DNA from: Rubellimicrobium arenae
GTDB lineage: Bacteria; Pseudomonadota; Alphaproteobacteria; Rhodobacterales; Rhodobacteraceae
Direction: 5' to 3'
DNA length: 64,000 bases
NCBI RefSeq assembly: GCF_017916275.1
Contig: NZ_JAFMST010000002.1
Location: 372,001 to 436,000, forward strand
Each line of letters starts with the position of its first letter. Position 1 is the first letter of the stretch. A model generated the notes under the pieces. The model was not told where the DNA came from and did not search any database. It saw nothing but the letters and a program-made list of their open reading frames with translations. Of the stretch, positions 37,517 through 46,611 are shown in pieces. Position numbers and translations under genes: made by a program.

Positions 37517-38375
37517 CCGAAGACCGATGCATTGACTGCAAATCTCTGTCGGGCCTGACGCGTTGAAGTTCTGCTAATGGTTCAAATTCTGCTCATTCAG
37601 TCCCAACGATCACATCCGGGGCATTTGGACCCCGGGTGCATGGAGCAGGACTGAGCACATGAACCAGCGGCGCCTGGCCATGATCAGCGCAGACGTGCCT
37701 CCACGATTGCGCCCTCGCGATGATGTCCTTTCGACATCCCTCATCTCTCGACAAACTTCGGTCCAGCGAGGTGAGCGCCCCTGAAGATCGGGGCAACCAC
37801 CGCCTTGATGCACAGGAGCCTCCGCCGACGCTGGTTCGGTGAGGGCGGCTCGACCGCCACGGGGCCCGCGATATCGCAAAGGTTGGTGTGCGTCAGTCCA
37901 TCCGGTGGTCAACCCGCATAGGCCGCGCCTTCACGCCTCTCAGGTGCGCTCGGTACCGCCCGATCTGAAATTCGGTATCCTTGTCGTGGTAGCTCCTCGA
38001 TCCGGATCGTTGCTCGGGAGGACACGCCCTCCCCGCCTCCCGCCGGTGACACCCCGACGGCCCGGATTGCCGAGGTGCGGGGCACCCCCCGGATGGCACT
38101 CGGTTGCGGATCGCCGTCCCGACATTTCTGCCTTTGGGCAAGGAGACCCGCCTTGTGCAGGGCTACTGCCGCTGGCTCAAGGACCGGCATGGCATAGCCT
38201 CTCGGTCAGCCATCCACGCCCCGACGTTCAAGCAATCTGCCGACGAGGTCCGATCCACAGTTCGGGTGTGGAAACCTGAGATCGCGCAAGCCCCAAGACG
38301 CACGGACGCCGACCCACCCCATCAAACCGACCTGCAAGCCGGGAACACAGGATGCCGCGTGGAAGGGCTTGGGTG
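37517..38375. other. 859-base region with no recognisable gene
   Basis: Frames on both strands are short, Arg/Pro-rich and without domains. No transposase, integrase or RNA structure could be named. It lies between the GGDEF gene and tRNA-His and may be a decayed insertion; this is a guess. Confidence 0.45.
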
Positions 38376-38452
38376 TGGTACCGCCTCCCCGGCTCGAACG
38401 GGGGACCCCCAGATCCACAATCTGGTGCTCTAACCAACTGAGCTAAGGCGGC
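38376..38452 (-). tRNA. tRNA-His(GTG) lacking G-1
   Basis: A 77-base gene with encoded CCA. The acceptor is GCCGCCT against AGGCGGT, the D arm begins GCTCAGTTGG, the anticodon stem CCAGA/TCTGG carries loop TTGTGGA and the T arm is CCCCG/CGGGG. The base before G1 is T and the discriminator is A. The usual bacterial G-1:C73 identity pair is therefore missing, as known for much of the alphaproteobacteria. Confidence 0.96.
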
Positions 38453-38557
38453 ACTGCGCGGGGACGTAGCGCCGGACTGCGGCGAATGCAAGGGCCTTGC
38501 AGGATGGGGCGCGGCCGCGCTACGCCCAGAGCCGATCGGCAGAGCAGGAGGAACGCC

Positions 38558-38758
38558 ATGAGCATCGACAAGCAGAGCGACGTGTCGGCCAACCTCCAGA
38601 TCGGCCCCACCTCGGTCGGGATGGTCCGAATCTATGTCGAGGCGGAAGGCGGGATCGAGCTCCCGCTCGACTTTGAACCGGAAGAAGCCCTGGAGATCGC
38701 CGAAGAGCTGCGCGCCGCCGCGGAGATCGCCCGCGGCATGGGCAAGAACCGGCGCTGA
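38558..38758 (+). CDS. small conserved protein, DUF6324-like
   Basis: A 66-residue acidic protein with an N-terminal beta-rich part (NLQIGPTSVGMVRIYV), the repeated DFEPEEALEIAEELRAAAE helix and a basic end GKNRR. GCAGGAGGAA precedes ATG 38558, a strong ribosome site. The block resembles a small Rhodobacterales family that I recall as DUF6324; the family number should be checked. Function unknown. Convergent with mmcB. Confidence 0.65.
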   Translation: MSIDKQSDVSANLQIGPTSVGMVRIYVEAEGGIELPLDFEPEEALEIAEELRAAAEIARGMGKNRR

Positions 38759-38768
38759 CCCGGGCCGG

Positions 38769-39239
38769 TCAGCCCAGGCCAAGACCGGGATCGCGCGCGC
38801 CGTGCCAGCGCAGGGCGGCGTGACGCGCAAAGCGGTGCGTCAGACCCTTGCGCCGAGCCGAGGCGAGCTTCTGCTCCGGTGCCATCCGCACGATCTCGGC
38901 ATCGTAATGGTCCGCGATGATGAGTCCCATGTCTTCGGGCAGGAGCTCCACGGGAAAATCCGCATCGACCGCCCAGAAGAAGCGGTCGCACCAGTCGAGA
39001 TAGCCCTGCCACTTGCGGTCCGACTGGAAGTCGGCGCGCGACGACTTGCATTCGACGACCCAGATCTCCCCCTTGGGGCCCAGCGCCATGACATCCACGC
39101 GCAGGCCGGGCGTGGGCGTCATCTCCTCGATGGTGACGAAGTCATGGGTGAGGAGGTGCCGGCAGACCCCACGCGCCAGCAGGACGCCCGGGCGCGGCGC
39201 GGGCGCCGGCAGATCGAGAGCGGGTTGAGGAAGCGGCAT
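38769..39239 (-). CDS. mmcB: MmcB family DNA repair protein
   Basis: A 156-residue protein with a PD-(D/E)xK nuclease-like core: LRVDVMAL supplies the Asp and VVECKSSRADF the ExK. MmcB is an SOS-induced alphaproteobacterial protein needed with the mutasome for damage tolerance in Caulobacter. ATG 39239 is chosen as the start of the conserved part. Faces ribE across about 117 bases. Confidence 0.8.
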   Translation of the reverse strand: MPLPQPALDLPAPAPRPGVLLARGVCRHLLTHDFVTIEEMTPTPGLRVDVMALGPKGEIWVVECKSSRADFQSDRKWQGYLDWCDRFFWAVDADFPVELLPEDMGLIIADHYDAEIVRMAPEQKLASARRKGLTHRFARHAALRWHGARDPGLGLG

Positions 39240-39356
39240 TCGTCGAATCTCGCCGCTCCGTCGTTCCCGGTCAAGCGCGGCGCGGTCACATCCCCCGGCG
39301 CGGCGGTTGCGTCCCCGCGAGGGGCGGTCTAGCAACAGGCCCTGGAGGTCGTTCCC

Positions 39357-39959
39357 ATGTTCACAGGCATCGTCACCGATCAGGGCGAGATCCTCGCCGT
39401 CCAGCGCGAGGGGGACCTGCGCGCCCGCATCGCCACCAGCTACGACGTCGACCGCATCGACATCGGGGCTTCGATTTCCTGCGATGGCGTCTGCCTCACG
39501 GTGGTGGCCAAGGGCCACGAGCCACGCCCCTGGTTCGAGGTGCAGGTCTCGGCCGAGACCTTGGACAAGACCAGCATCGGACACGATGGCTGGGCGCCGG
39601 GGCGGCGGATCAACCTCGAACGTGCCCTCAAGGTAGGCGACGAACTGGGGGGGCATATCGTGTCGGGTCACGTGGATGGCGTGGCCGAGGTGGTTTCGAT
39701 CCGGGCCGAGGGGGACAGCACCCGCGTCACGCTGCGCGCGCCCGACTCGCTGGCCCGTTTCATCGCCCCGAAGGGATCCGTGGCGCTTGACGGCATCTCC
39801 CTGACCGTGAACGAGGTCGAGGGGGCGACCTTCGGGGTCAACCTGATCCCCCACACCAAGGAGGTGACCACTTGGGGAACCCTGCGGGAAGGGCAGCCGG
39901 TCAACCTCGAGATCGACACGATGGCGCGCTATGTCGCGCGGCTTCGGGAATGGGCCTGA
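39357..39959 (+). CDS. ribE: riboflavin synthase, alpha subunit
   Basis: A 200-residue enzyme that dismutates two 6,7-dimethyl-8-ribityllumazine molecules to riboflavin. It shows the internal duplication of lumazine-binding barrels: MFTGIVTDQGEI opens the first, and IAPKGSVALDGISLTVN lies in the second. The stop overlaps the next gene by 10 bases. It starts the plus-strand part of the riboflavin cluster. Confidence 0.95.
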   Translation: MFTGIVTDQGEILAVQREGDLRARIATSYDVDRIDIGASISCDGVCLTVVAKGHEPRPWFEVQVSAETLDKTSIGHDGWAPGRRINLERALKVGDELGGHIVSGHVDGVAEVVSIRAEGDSTRVTLRAPDSLARFIAPKGSVALDGISLTVNEVEGATFGVNLIPHTKEVTTWGTLREGQPVNLEIDTMARYVARLREWA

Positions 39960-40522
39960 CGCCCGGGCCCGGCCACAACGGCGGCCCGTCGCTGGACGAC
40001 GGGATCTCTTGGCGCCGCTTCGCCTGGACGCAGGCCCGCGCCTCTCTTCTGCCGACGCTCCCGATCGAGGTCGTGCGCCTGAGGGTGTCCCGCGCGCGGG
40101 AGCTGGGCCTGCCCTATCGGACCTATGCCGGAATCCGCGCCAGCACGGGGCGGGATGTCATCGGGTTCCTCTTCTCGACCAACGCCTTGCAGCTGATCCG
40201 CCCGACGGACGTGCTGCCCCGGGACCGGCGCGACCGTCTGTCGGCCCTGACCGGCTGCCAGCGCGTGGCGCTGGTCCAGCACCCGCTCGATCCAGGCCAG
40301 ATCGCCACGACGGTCCCGCTCGACGATGCCGTCGCGGCCCCGCCCCCGCACGAGCCTTGGTCCGCCACGCGCGACCGCCTCCGCGCCGTGCTGAGGGCTC
40401 GGGGGATGCCCGGCGACGGCGTCGTCCTCGTGGCGGAGACGGACCTCGAGCGGGAATGGTGCGAGATGGCCCGCCTTGCCGGCGTTCTCCGGGGCGACGC
40501 CTACTTCGCACCCCTGCCCTGA
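39950..40522 (+). CDS. conserved hypothetical protein downstream of ribE
   Basis: A 190-residue cytoplasmic-looking protein with no signal peptide. It opens with GPGHNGGPSLDDGISWRRFAW, a GHNGGP-type motif found in many alphaproteobacterial small proteins, and continues with an Arg-rich helical region and a mixed alpha/beta part. It overlaps the ribE stop by 10 bases, so it is translated with ribE. I do not recognise a function. Confidence 0.7.
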   Translation: MGLTPGPGHNGGPSLDDGISWRRFAWTQARASLLPTLPIEVVRLRVSRARELGLPYRTYAGIRASTGRDVIGFLFSTNALQLIRPTDVLPRDRRDRLSALTGCQRVALVQHPLDPGQIATTVPLDDAVAAPPPHEPWSATRDRLRAVLRARGMPGDGVVLVAETDLEREWCEMARLAGVLRGDAYFAPLP

Positions 40523-40526
40523 CGTC

Positions 40527-42119
40527 TCAGACCCAGAGCTCGAAGTTCGACGCCGACAGCGACTCCACGCCGGCCAGCACCGCCACGGCCCGTGCGCTCG
40601 CGCCTCCGGTTCCGTCGCGGTCCCAATAGAGCGTGTCATTGGCGTCGTTGTAGACGAAGGTGCCCCGGCCGGTCGTTGCGGCCGTGCCGTTCACCAGGCG
40701 CAAGGTCGAAGTCATCCCGTCGAAGTTCTCGACCCGGAAGGCGAGATGGTCGTTCCCCGAAAAGTCGGTGATGCGGTCGGCCCGATCGAGGTGATCCTCC
40801 TCCCACCAGATGAAGGTGTCGGAACCGCCGCCGCCGGTCATGCTGTCCGCCCCCCGGGCGCCCTCGAAGTCGTCAGCGCGGGCCGAGCCGCGGATGCGAT
40901 CGTTTCCGTCACTGCCGGTGATCTGTTCGATGCCGATGGCGGTCTCCTTGTTGCCGAAGCCGTCATCGATGATCTGGCCTGCCGCAAGGCTCAGATCGAC
41001 CCTGATCCCGGAGGGCTCCGGGCCGACGAACGAGCCCCGGAACTCCAGCCGGTCATGCCCTGCCCCGCCCTGATAGGTGTCGCGCCCCTCGCCACCCTGG
41101 AAGGCATTGTCCGCGCGGGAGCCGATGAAGCTGTCGCCGAAGCGCGTGCCCACGACATCCTCGATGTCGGTCACGGTATCCACGTTGCCGAAGCCATCAC
41201 GGATCGTGCCGCGGATCGACCCTTTCGAGAAGGATGTTTCAAGATCTGCCCGGATCCCCAGCCAGCCGCCCTGCCAGTAGTCGTTGTCGTACTGGACCCG
41301 ATCGTGGCCGTCATCGGTCGGCTGGCCGTCGACGTAGCTCCTGCGTCCCCCATTGAAGCTGTCCCGGCCCCGCAGGCCGCTGAACTCATCATCGCGATCG
41401 GCTCGCCCCCTGAACACGTCGCCGAAGCGCGAGCCCTCCGCCGCCTCGATGCCGTTGATCCGATCGCGCCCGCCCCATGGGTCCGTGACCGTGCCGGCCC
41501 TCAGGTCGATGACCGCGCCCCGGGTGGCGGTGATCCCGTTGTTGTAGGTCGTGTCCCGGAAGGTCAGGCGGTCGAAGCCGCCGCCGCCGTTGTAGGTGTC
41601 GTTGCCGATCCCACCCTCGACCTGGTCGTCCCCAGCCCCCAGATCGTAGATGTCCTGTCCGACATCCGCCCCCGCAAGCGTTTCCCAGTCGTCCCCGGAC
41701 GTGCCCCTGATGACGTCGTTTCCGGTCATCAGGTGATCCCAGACGATGGAGCTGTTCGGCCAGGGTCCAGCGTCCGGGACCTCGGATCCGAAGACGTTCG
41801 AGTAGAATTGCGACAGGTCCTTGGACACGGGGGTCCCGCCGGCAAGATCGCCGAACGTGACGAGCGTGCGTCCCCGGTCGTCGGCGACCCGCACCTGGGA
41901 CATGGTTCCAGCGACCGCGACGCCGTCCAGGTAGGAAAAGCCGGTTCCGCTCACGACAACGCTGTAGCCTTCGAAGTCCGTCCCAGGCCCGAGCGTGAAC
42001 TTGAGCTGGGTGGCGCTTCGCAGGGTGACCTCGGTCCCTGCCCCGCGGGAGGCGTCGAACAGGTTGCCGGGCCATGAGTCCAACTGGGAAAAGCGTGCGG
42101 TGAGCGTGACGGTCGCCAT
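40527..42119 (-). CDS. RTX-type calcium-binding repeat protein
   Basis: A 530-residue, very acidic, Gly/Asp-rich protein. Several irregular GGxGxD-like nonapeptide units appear (GAGDDQVEGGIGNDTYNG, GGEGRDTYQGGAGHDRL, GARGADSMTGGGGSDTF), which bind Ca and fold outside the cell. No Sec signal. The C terminus ends in a short hydrophobic-acidic pattern, consistent with type I secretion. The N-terminal ~150 residues are beta-rich and unassigned. It sits in antisense orientation between the ribE pair and ribBX. No secretion ABC/HlyD genes are beside it. Confidence 0.82.
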   Translation of the reverse strand: MATVTLTARFSQLDSWPGNLFDASRGAGTEVTLRSATQLKFTLGPGTDFEGYSVVVSGTGFSYLDGVAVAGTMSQVRVADDRGRTLVTFGDLAGGTPVSKDLSQFYSNVFGSEVPDAGPWPNSSIVWDHLMTGNDVIRGTSGDDWETLAGADVGQDIYDLGAGDDQVEGGIGNDTYNGGGGFDRLTFRDTTYNNGITATRGAVIDLRAGTVTDPWGGRDRINGIEAAEGSRFGDVFRGRADRDDEFSGLRGRDSFNGGRRSYVDGQPTDDGHDRVQYDNDYWQGGWLGIRADLETSFSKGSIRGTIRDGFGNVDTVTDIEDVVGTRFGDSFIGSRADNAFQGGEGRDTYQGGAGHDRLEFRGSFVGPEPSGIRVDLSLAAGQIIDDGFGNKETAIGIEQITGSDGNDRIRGSARADDFEGARGADSMTGGGGSDTFIWWEEDHLDRADRITDFSGNDHLAFRVENFDGMTSTLRLVNGTAATTGRGTFVYNDANDTLYWDRDGTGGASARAVAVLAGVESLSASNFELWV

Positions 42120-42351
42120 CGTGTGTCCCCCCGGGAACTCCGCGATGCCGGATGCGCGCAGACATGGCGGACTTGTTGAACAGGTACAGGCGCGCCTGTG
42201 TGAACCCTACCACGTTCGGACCATCCCGGCACTTGGCCTTTTGGCGGCGGCCGACCGGCGCAACCCTGCGTTCGTTTCGGCACAGGGTCCGTGCGCCCCT
42301 TCCAAATCCGGGGCGTGTCGGCTAACTGCGGCACAACAGGAGCCCCGCGTC

Positions 42352-43479
42352 ATGACCATCACCTATGAAGAACCCGGCCCCGTCGAACGCGACTGGGCGA
42401 CTGCCATCTCGCCGGTCGAAGAGATCATCGAGGAGGCGCGCAACGGGCGGATGGTGGTCCTGGTGGACCATGAGGACCGCGAAAACGAGGGTGACGTGAT
42501 CATCCCGGCCCAGCTCTGCACGCCGGAGGCTGTCAACTTCATGGCGCGCGAGTGCCGGGGCCTGATCTGCCTCGCGCTGACCGAGAAGCGGGTGGACCAG
42601 CTCGGCCTGCCGCTGATGGCGGCGCAGAACTCCTCGCGCCACGAGACGGCCTTCACGGTGTCCATCGAGGCGCGCGAAGGCATCTCGACGGGGATCTCGG
42701 CGCATGACCGCGCCCGCACCATCGCCGTGGCCATCGACGCGAGCCACGGGCGCGAGGACCTGGCCACACCGGGGCACGTCTTCCCCCTGCGCGCCCGCGA
42801 TGGCGGCGTGCTGGTGCGGGCAGGCCATACCGAGGCGGCCGTGGACCTGGCCCGGCTTGCCGGCCTCAACCCGTCGGGCGTAATCTGCGAGGTCATGAAC
42901 GAGGACGGCACCATGGCGCGCCTGCCCGAGCTGGTGGCCTTCGCGCAGCGTCACGGCCTCAAGGTCGGCACGATCTCGGACCTCATCGCTTACCGGCGCC
43001 GCCATGACAATCTGGTGCGCGTCATCTCCGAGCGTGCCATCCAGTCCGAGTTCGGGGGCGAATGGACGCTCCGCGTCTACGCCGACCAGATCCAGGGCGC
43101 CGAGCACATCGCGCTCGTCAAGGGCGACCTGTCGGGGCCCGAGCCTGTCCTCGTCCGGATGCACGCCTTCGATCCGCTCCTCGACATCGTGGGGACCGGC
43201 AGCCAGGGCCGCGCCCACGAGTTCCAGGACGCCATGCACCTGATCGCACGGGAAGGCCGGGGCGTGCTGGTGCTGCTGCGCGATCTGCAGATGAAGCTGG
43301 CCGGCGAGGCGGATGCCGCGCCCCAGACCTTGCGCCAGTACGGCCTGGGCGCGCAGATCCTGTCCTCTCTCGGGTTGTCCCGCATCATCCTGCTGAGCAA
43401 CTCTCCCAAGCCCCGCATCGTGGGGCTCGATGCCTATGGGCTCGACATCGTGGGCACGCAGAAGATTTCGGAGGGCTGA
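42352..43479 (+). CDS. ribBX: 3,4-dihydroxy-2-butanone-4-phosphate synthase with degenerate RibA domain
   Basis: A 375-residue fusion. The N-terminal RibB domain has DHEDRENEGDVI and HTEAAVDLARLAG, so it makes dihydroxybutanone phosphate from ribulose 5-phosphate. The C-terminal half aligns in pattern with GTP cyclohydrolase II but lacks its zinc cysteines (the region reads AFDPLLDIVGTGSQG), so it cannot do that step. This matches the RibBX form described in proteobacteria. ATG 42352 follows CAGGAG. GTP cyclohydrolase II must be supplied elsewhere. Confidence 0.87.
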   Translation: MTITYEEPGPVERDWATAISPVEEIIEEARNGRMVVLVDHEDRENEGDVIIPAQLCTPEAVNFMARECRGLICLALTEKRVDQLGLPLMAAQNSSRHETAFTVSIEAREGISTGISAHDRARTIAVAIDASHGREDLATPGHVFPLRARDGGVLVRAGHTEAAVDLARLAGLNPSGVICEVMNEDGTMARLPELVAFAQRHGLKVGTISDLIAYRRRHDNLVRVISERAIQSEFGGEWTLRVYADQIQGAEHIALVKGDLSGPEPVLVRMHAFDPLLDIVGTGSQGRAHEFQDAMHLIAREGRGVLVLLRDLQMKLAGEADAAPQTLRQYGLGAQILSSLGLSRIILLSNSPKPRIVGLDAYGLDIVGTQKISEG

Positions 43480-43480
43480 C

Positions 43481-44002
43481 ATGGCCGGATCGCAGACCCA
43501 AGGCCTCGAACGGGGCCGCTTCGACGGGAAGCCCGTCAAGGTTCTCATCGTCGTTGCCCCCTACTACCGCGACATCTCCGATGCGCTGCTCGAAGGGGCG
43601 CGGACCGAGATCGAGGCCTGGGGCGCCACGCACGAGACGGCCGAGGTTCCCGGTGCCCTGGAGATCGCGCCTGCCATCGCCATGGCCGCCCGTCTGGGCG
43701 AGTTCCAGGCCTTCGTGGCCCTGGGCTGCGTGATCCGGGGCGAGACCACCCATTACGATACCGTGGTGGAGGAATCCGCCCATGGCATCACCCTGCTCGG
43801 GCTCCAGGGTCATTGCATCGGCAACGGCATCCTGACCGTCGAGAACGAGGAGCAGGCGCGGGTCCGCGCCAATCCGCAGGACCAGAACAAGGGCGGCGGC
43901 GCTGCGGCGGCGGCGCTCCATCTGGTCCAGCTCTCGCGGCGCTGGACGCGGGCCGAGAAAGGCCTGGGCTTCCTGCGCGATCGGTTGGGAGCCACGGAAT
44001 GA
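43481..44002 (+). CDS. ribH: 6,7-dimethyl-8-ribityllumazine synthase
   Basis: A 173-residue lumazine synthase that condenses the RibB product with the pyrimidine from RibD. The catalytic region VIRGETTHYDTVVEES carries the conserved His, and KGGGAAAAALHL is the C-terminal helix. ATG 43481 is 1 base after the ribBX stop; GGAGG lies before it. It ends overlapping nusB by 4 bases. Confidence 0.95.
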   Translation: MAGSQTQGLERGRFDGKPVKVLIVVAPYYRDISDALLEGARTEIEAWGATHETAEVPGALEIAPAIAMAARLGEFQAFVALGCVIRGETTHYDTVVEESAHGITLLGLQGHCIGNGILTVENEEQARVRANPQDQNKGGGAAAAALHLVQLSRRWTRAEKGLGFLRDRLGATE

Positions 44003-44463
44003 AGCCCGAGGAAAAGCGCCGGATGCGCTCGGCCGCGCGGTTCTACGCCGTGCAGGCCCTGTTCCAGATGGAAGCGTCGGGCGTCACGGTGGACACCGTG
44101 GCCCGGGAATTCGAGACTCATCGCTTTGGCGAGGTGATGGACGGCGTGGAACTGTCCGAGGGTCATGTGGACCTGTTCCGGAAGATCACGTCCGAAGCGG
44201 TGAACCATCAGGCCCGCATCGACCAGATGACCGACCGGGCGCTGGTCGCGAAATGGCCCATCGATCGCATCGACCCAACGCTTCGCGCGGTGTTCCGGGC
44301 GGCGGGGGCCGAACTGGTCGCCCATGATACCCCGCCGAAGGTGGTCATCACGGAATACCTGAGCATCGCGGACGCCTTCTACCCCGAGGGCCGGGAAAAG
44401 GCCTTCGTGAACGCCGTGCTCGACCACATGGCTCGCGAGGCCCATCCAGAGGCCTTCCGGTAA
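43999..44463 (+). CDS. nusB: transcription antitermination factor NusB
   Basis: A 154-residue all-helical protein that binds boxA RNA with S10 in rRNA antitermination. Conserved stretches: RSAARFYAVQALFQ near the start, then IDRIDPTLRAVFRAA and VVITEYLSIADAFY. ATG 43999 overlaps the ribH stop (ATGA), so it is coupled to the riboflavin genes, a usual arrangement in this group. Confidence 0.94.
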   Translation: MKPEEKRRMRSAARFYAVQALFQMEASGVTVDTVAREFETHRFGEVMDGVELSEGHVDLFRKITSEAVNHQARIDQMTDRALVAKWPIDRIDPTLRAVFRAAGAELVAHDTPPKVVITEYLSIADAFYPEGREKAFVNAVLDHMAREAHPEAFR

Positions 44464-44948
44464 GCCGATCCGCCCGAGGCTCCTCCAAACGCGCTCGGGC
44501 CGTCGGGCAGCCTCGGACGACGCGGCGAAGGACCGCGGGCTCGTTCCTATGGAGCGGTGTAGGACGACAGTCGGCGGTTGGATATCCGCCATGCTCCCGA
44601 CCGTCTTGCCCCATGCAAGCCGCAGCCAGAGCGTCTGCCGTCAGGAGAGATCCCTGCCAGTTTGACCGAGCCAGCGCCCCACAGGGCAGCGCTGCCGTCC
44701 GGCAGGAAAGTGGCGGGAACCGCGGCAACCGTGTGGGTGACGTTTCCCGAGGACCTGTGCATACAGGTGGGCGTCAGGTGATCAGGCCAGAACCTGACCA
44801 GAGCCGACTCCCTCGGAGTCATTATAGGCCACTGGAATCGAACCCGTTCACGAGAGGGGCAGAAGCCCGCCGTCGATCAAGGTAGGTGCACCCACCGGGG
44901 GCCGCAAGGGGCCTGACGCCGGGTCGCGTAAGGAACCGGACTCCGCCT
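44464..44948. other. 485-base convergent gap between nusB and ribD
   Basis: No gene recognised. Small inverted repeats are present: GTCAGGT/ACCTGAC (44773-44798) and GACTCC/GGAGTC (44806-44820), either of which could end nusB transcription. On the minus strand a TATAAT and a T-arm-like GGTTCGATTCC lie near 44822-44846, but no full tRNA can be drawn. Confidence 0.45.
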
Positions 44949-46034
44949 TCACTCGCGCACCCAGCGGCTCATGACATCGTCACCGATGGGCCGCAGGTCC
45001 GTCAGGCGGAGGCGCGGTGCATCGGCCAGTCGCTCTGACCCAAGGCGCCCCAGCATCGCCCGGCCCTGGGACCCCAGGGCCATTCCAGCCTGAAAGAGCA
45101 CGAGTTCATCCACGAGGTTGGCCTGCAGGAGACCGGCAGCGACCTGCCCCCCGCCCTCGCAGAAGACTCGCGTGATGCCTTGGCCCGCCAGGACGCCCAA
45201 CGCCGCCCGGAGGTCGAGACCATCCCTCGTGTCCGGGCAGGGCAGGCAGATGGCTCCGGCGGCGTCCCAGGGCCCGGCGTCCGCACCATGGCGATGAAGA
45301 AGCCAGAGCGGGACCGCCCGCGCCGTCCGGGCCAACTGCCCGTCGAGCGGCAGATCCAGGTCGCGGCTCAGAACGACCCGCACAGGGTCAGGTCGCTCGC
45401 CCATGCCACGAACGGTCAGCAGGGGGTCGTCGGCCCGCGCCGTCCCTCCGCCCACCATCACGGCGTCCGATTTCGCCCGGAGCGCATGGACCATGGCACG
45501 CGCGGCCGGTCCGGTGATCCACTGGCTTTCCCCGGTCGCAGTCGCGATGCGACCGTCGAGGGTCGAGGCCAGCTTCAGGGTCACGAAGGGCCGACCCGAT
45601 GTCACGCGCAGAAGGAACCCCGCGTGATCGCGCCTCGCCTCCTCGCCCCGCACTCCCACGGTGACCGCGATTCCGGCCGCCTCCAAGATCGCGATGCCAC
45701 GGCCGGCCACCCGGGGATCGGGATCGCCCGTCGCGACGACCACCCGTGCCACGCCGGCAGCGACCAACGCCTCGGCGCAAGGTGGCGTCCGTCCGTGGTG
45801 GGCACAGGGCTCGAGCGTCACATAGGCCGTCGCGCCGCGCGCGTCGCCGGCTTGGGCCAGGGCCTGCGTTTCCCCGTGCGGCCGCCCGCCATCCGCCGTC
45901 CAGCCACGGCCAAGCACCCGGCCCTCCCGGACGATGACGCATCCCACGGCCGGGTTGGGCCAGACCCGCCCCAGCCCGCGCCGCCCCAGCGCAAGGGCAA
46001 GGGTCATCCAGCGGTCATCCTCTTCGGCCGTCAC
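44949..46034 (-). CDS. ribD: riboflavin biosynthesis deaminase/reductase
   Basis: A 361-residue bifunctional enzyme. The N-terminal zinc deaminase has H53-x-E55 (PHGETQAL), C77 and C86 ([11 protein letters not shown]). The C-terminal NADPH reductase (about 150-360) has [11 protein letters not shown] and a Gly-rich end. It does steps two and three of riboflavin synthesis. ATG 46034 overlaps the nrdR stop by 4 bases, so the two are coupled. Confidence 0.94.
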   Translation of the reverse strand: MTAEEDDRWMTLALALGRRGLGRVWPNPAVGCVIVREGRVLGRGWTADGGRPHGETQALAQAGDARGATAYVTLEPCAHHGRTPPCAEALVAAGVARVVVATGDPDPRVAGRGIAILEAAGIAVTVGVRGEEARRDHAGFLLRVTSGRPFVTLKLASTLDGRIATATGESQWITGPAARAMVHALRAKSDAVMVGGGTARADDPLLTVRGMGERPDPVRVVLSRDLDLPLDGQLARTARAVPLWLLHRHGADAGPWDAAGAICLPCPDTRDGLDLRAALGVLAGQGITRVFCEGGGQVAAGLLQANLVDELVLFQAGMALGSQGRAMLGRLGSERLADAPRLRLTDLRPIGDDVMSRWVRE

Positions 46035-46498
46035 GCCTCGGGAGTCTCCTGGGGGCGAAGCTCCGCCATGAACCGGTCGAAGTCGCCGACCGCCTGGAAG
46101 TTCATGTAGACCGAGGCAAAGCGCACATAGGCCACCGTATCGATCCGGGCGAGCGTTTCCATGACGATCTCCCCGATCTGCCGCGAGGAGATGTCCGTTT
46201 CCCCCAGCGACTCGAGCCGCCGCACGATGCCGGACACCATCTGATCGATCCGATCCGGCTCGACGGGACGCTTCTGCAAGGCGATGCGGATCGACCGCTC
46301 CAGCTTGCCCCGATCGAAATCCTCCCGCCGTCCGTTCGCCTTGAGCACCACCAGATCGCGAAGCTGGACCCGTTCATAGGTCGTGAACCGCCCCCCGCAG
46401 GCTGCGCAGAAGCGGCGGCGGCGGATCGCCACATGGTCCTCGGCCGGACGCGAGTCCTTGACCTGGGTGTCGACGTTTCCACAAAAGGGGCAGCGCAT
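46031..46498 (-). CDS. nrdR: transcriptional repressor NrdR
   Basis: A 155-residue repressor of ribonucleotide reductase genes. The zinc ribbon uses C3, C6, C31 and C34 (MRCPFCGN and FCAACGGRF). An ATP-cone follows (about 48-140) that senses dATP/ATP. Usual length and usual partner of ribD. Confidence 0.95.
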   Translation of the reverse strand: MRCPFCGNVDTQVKDSRPAEDHVAIRRRRFCAACGGRFTTYERVQLRDLVVLKANGRREDFDRGKLERSIRIALQKRPVEPDRIDQMVSGIVRRLESLGETDISSRQIGEIVMETLARIDTVAYVRFASVYMNFQAVGDFDRFMAELRPQETPEA

Positions 46499-46611
46499 GG
46501 TCCGGTCTTTGTCCTGTCCTGCGCCGCAGCATAGAAAGCGTGGCAGCCATTGTGTAGTCGGGATTTCTGGCGCCTAGATGATGGGCCCCGTCCCGCATGA
46601 ATACGGTTGGG

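Noticed and set aside
42120-42351. An FMN riboswitch before ribBX
   Set aside because: None of the conserved AGGGCGGGGTGAAA-like or GGCGGTAA-like blocks is found here or before ribE.
44822-44860. A T-arm-like GGTTCGATTCC and a TATAAT on the minus strand, possibly a tRNA or tmRNA
   Set aside because: The T stem has a mismatch, no acceptor or D arm can be drawn, and no CCA or tmRNA tag is present.
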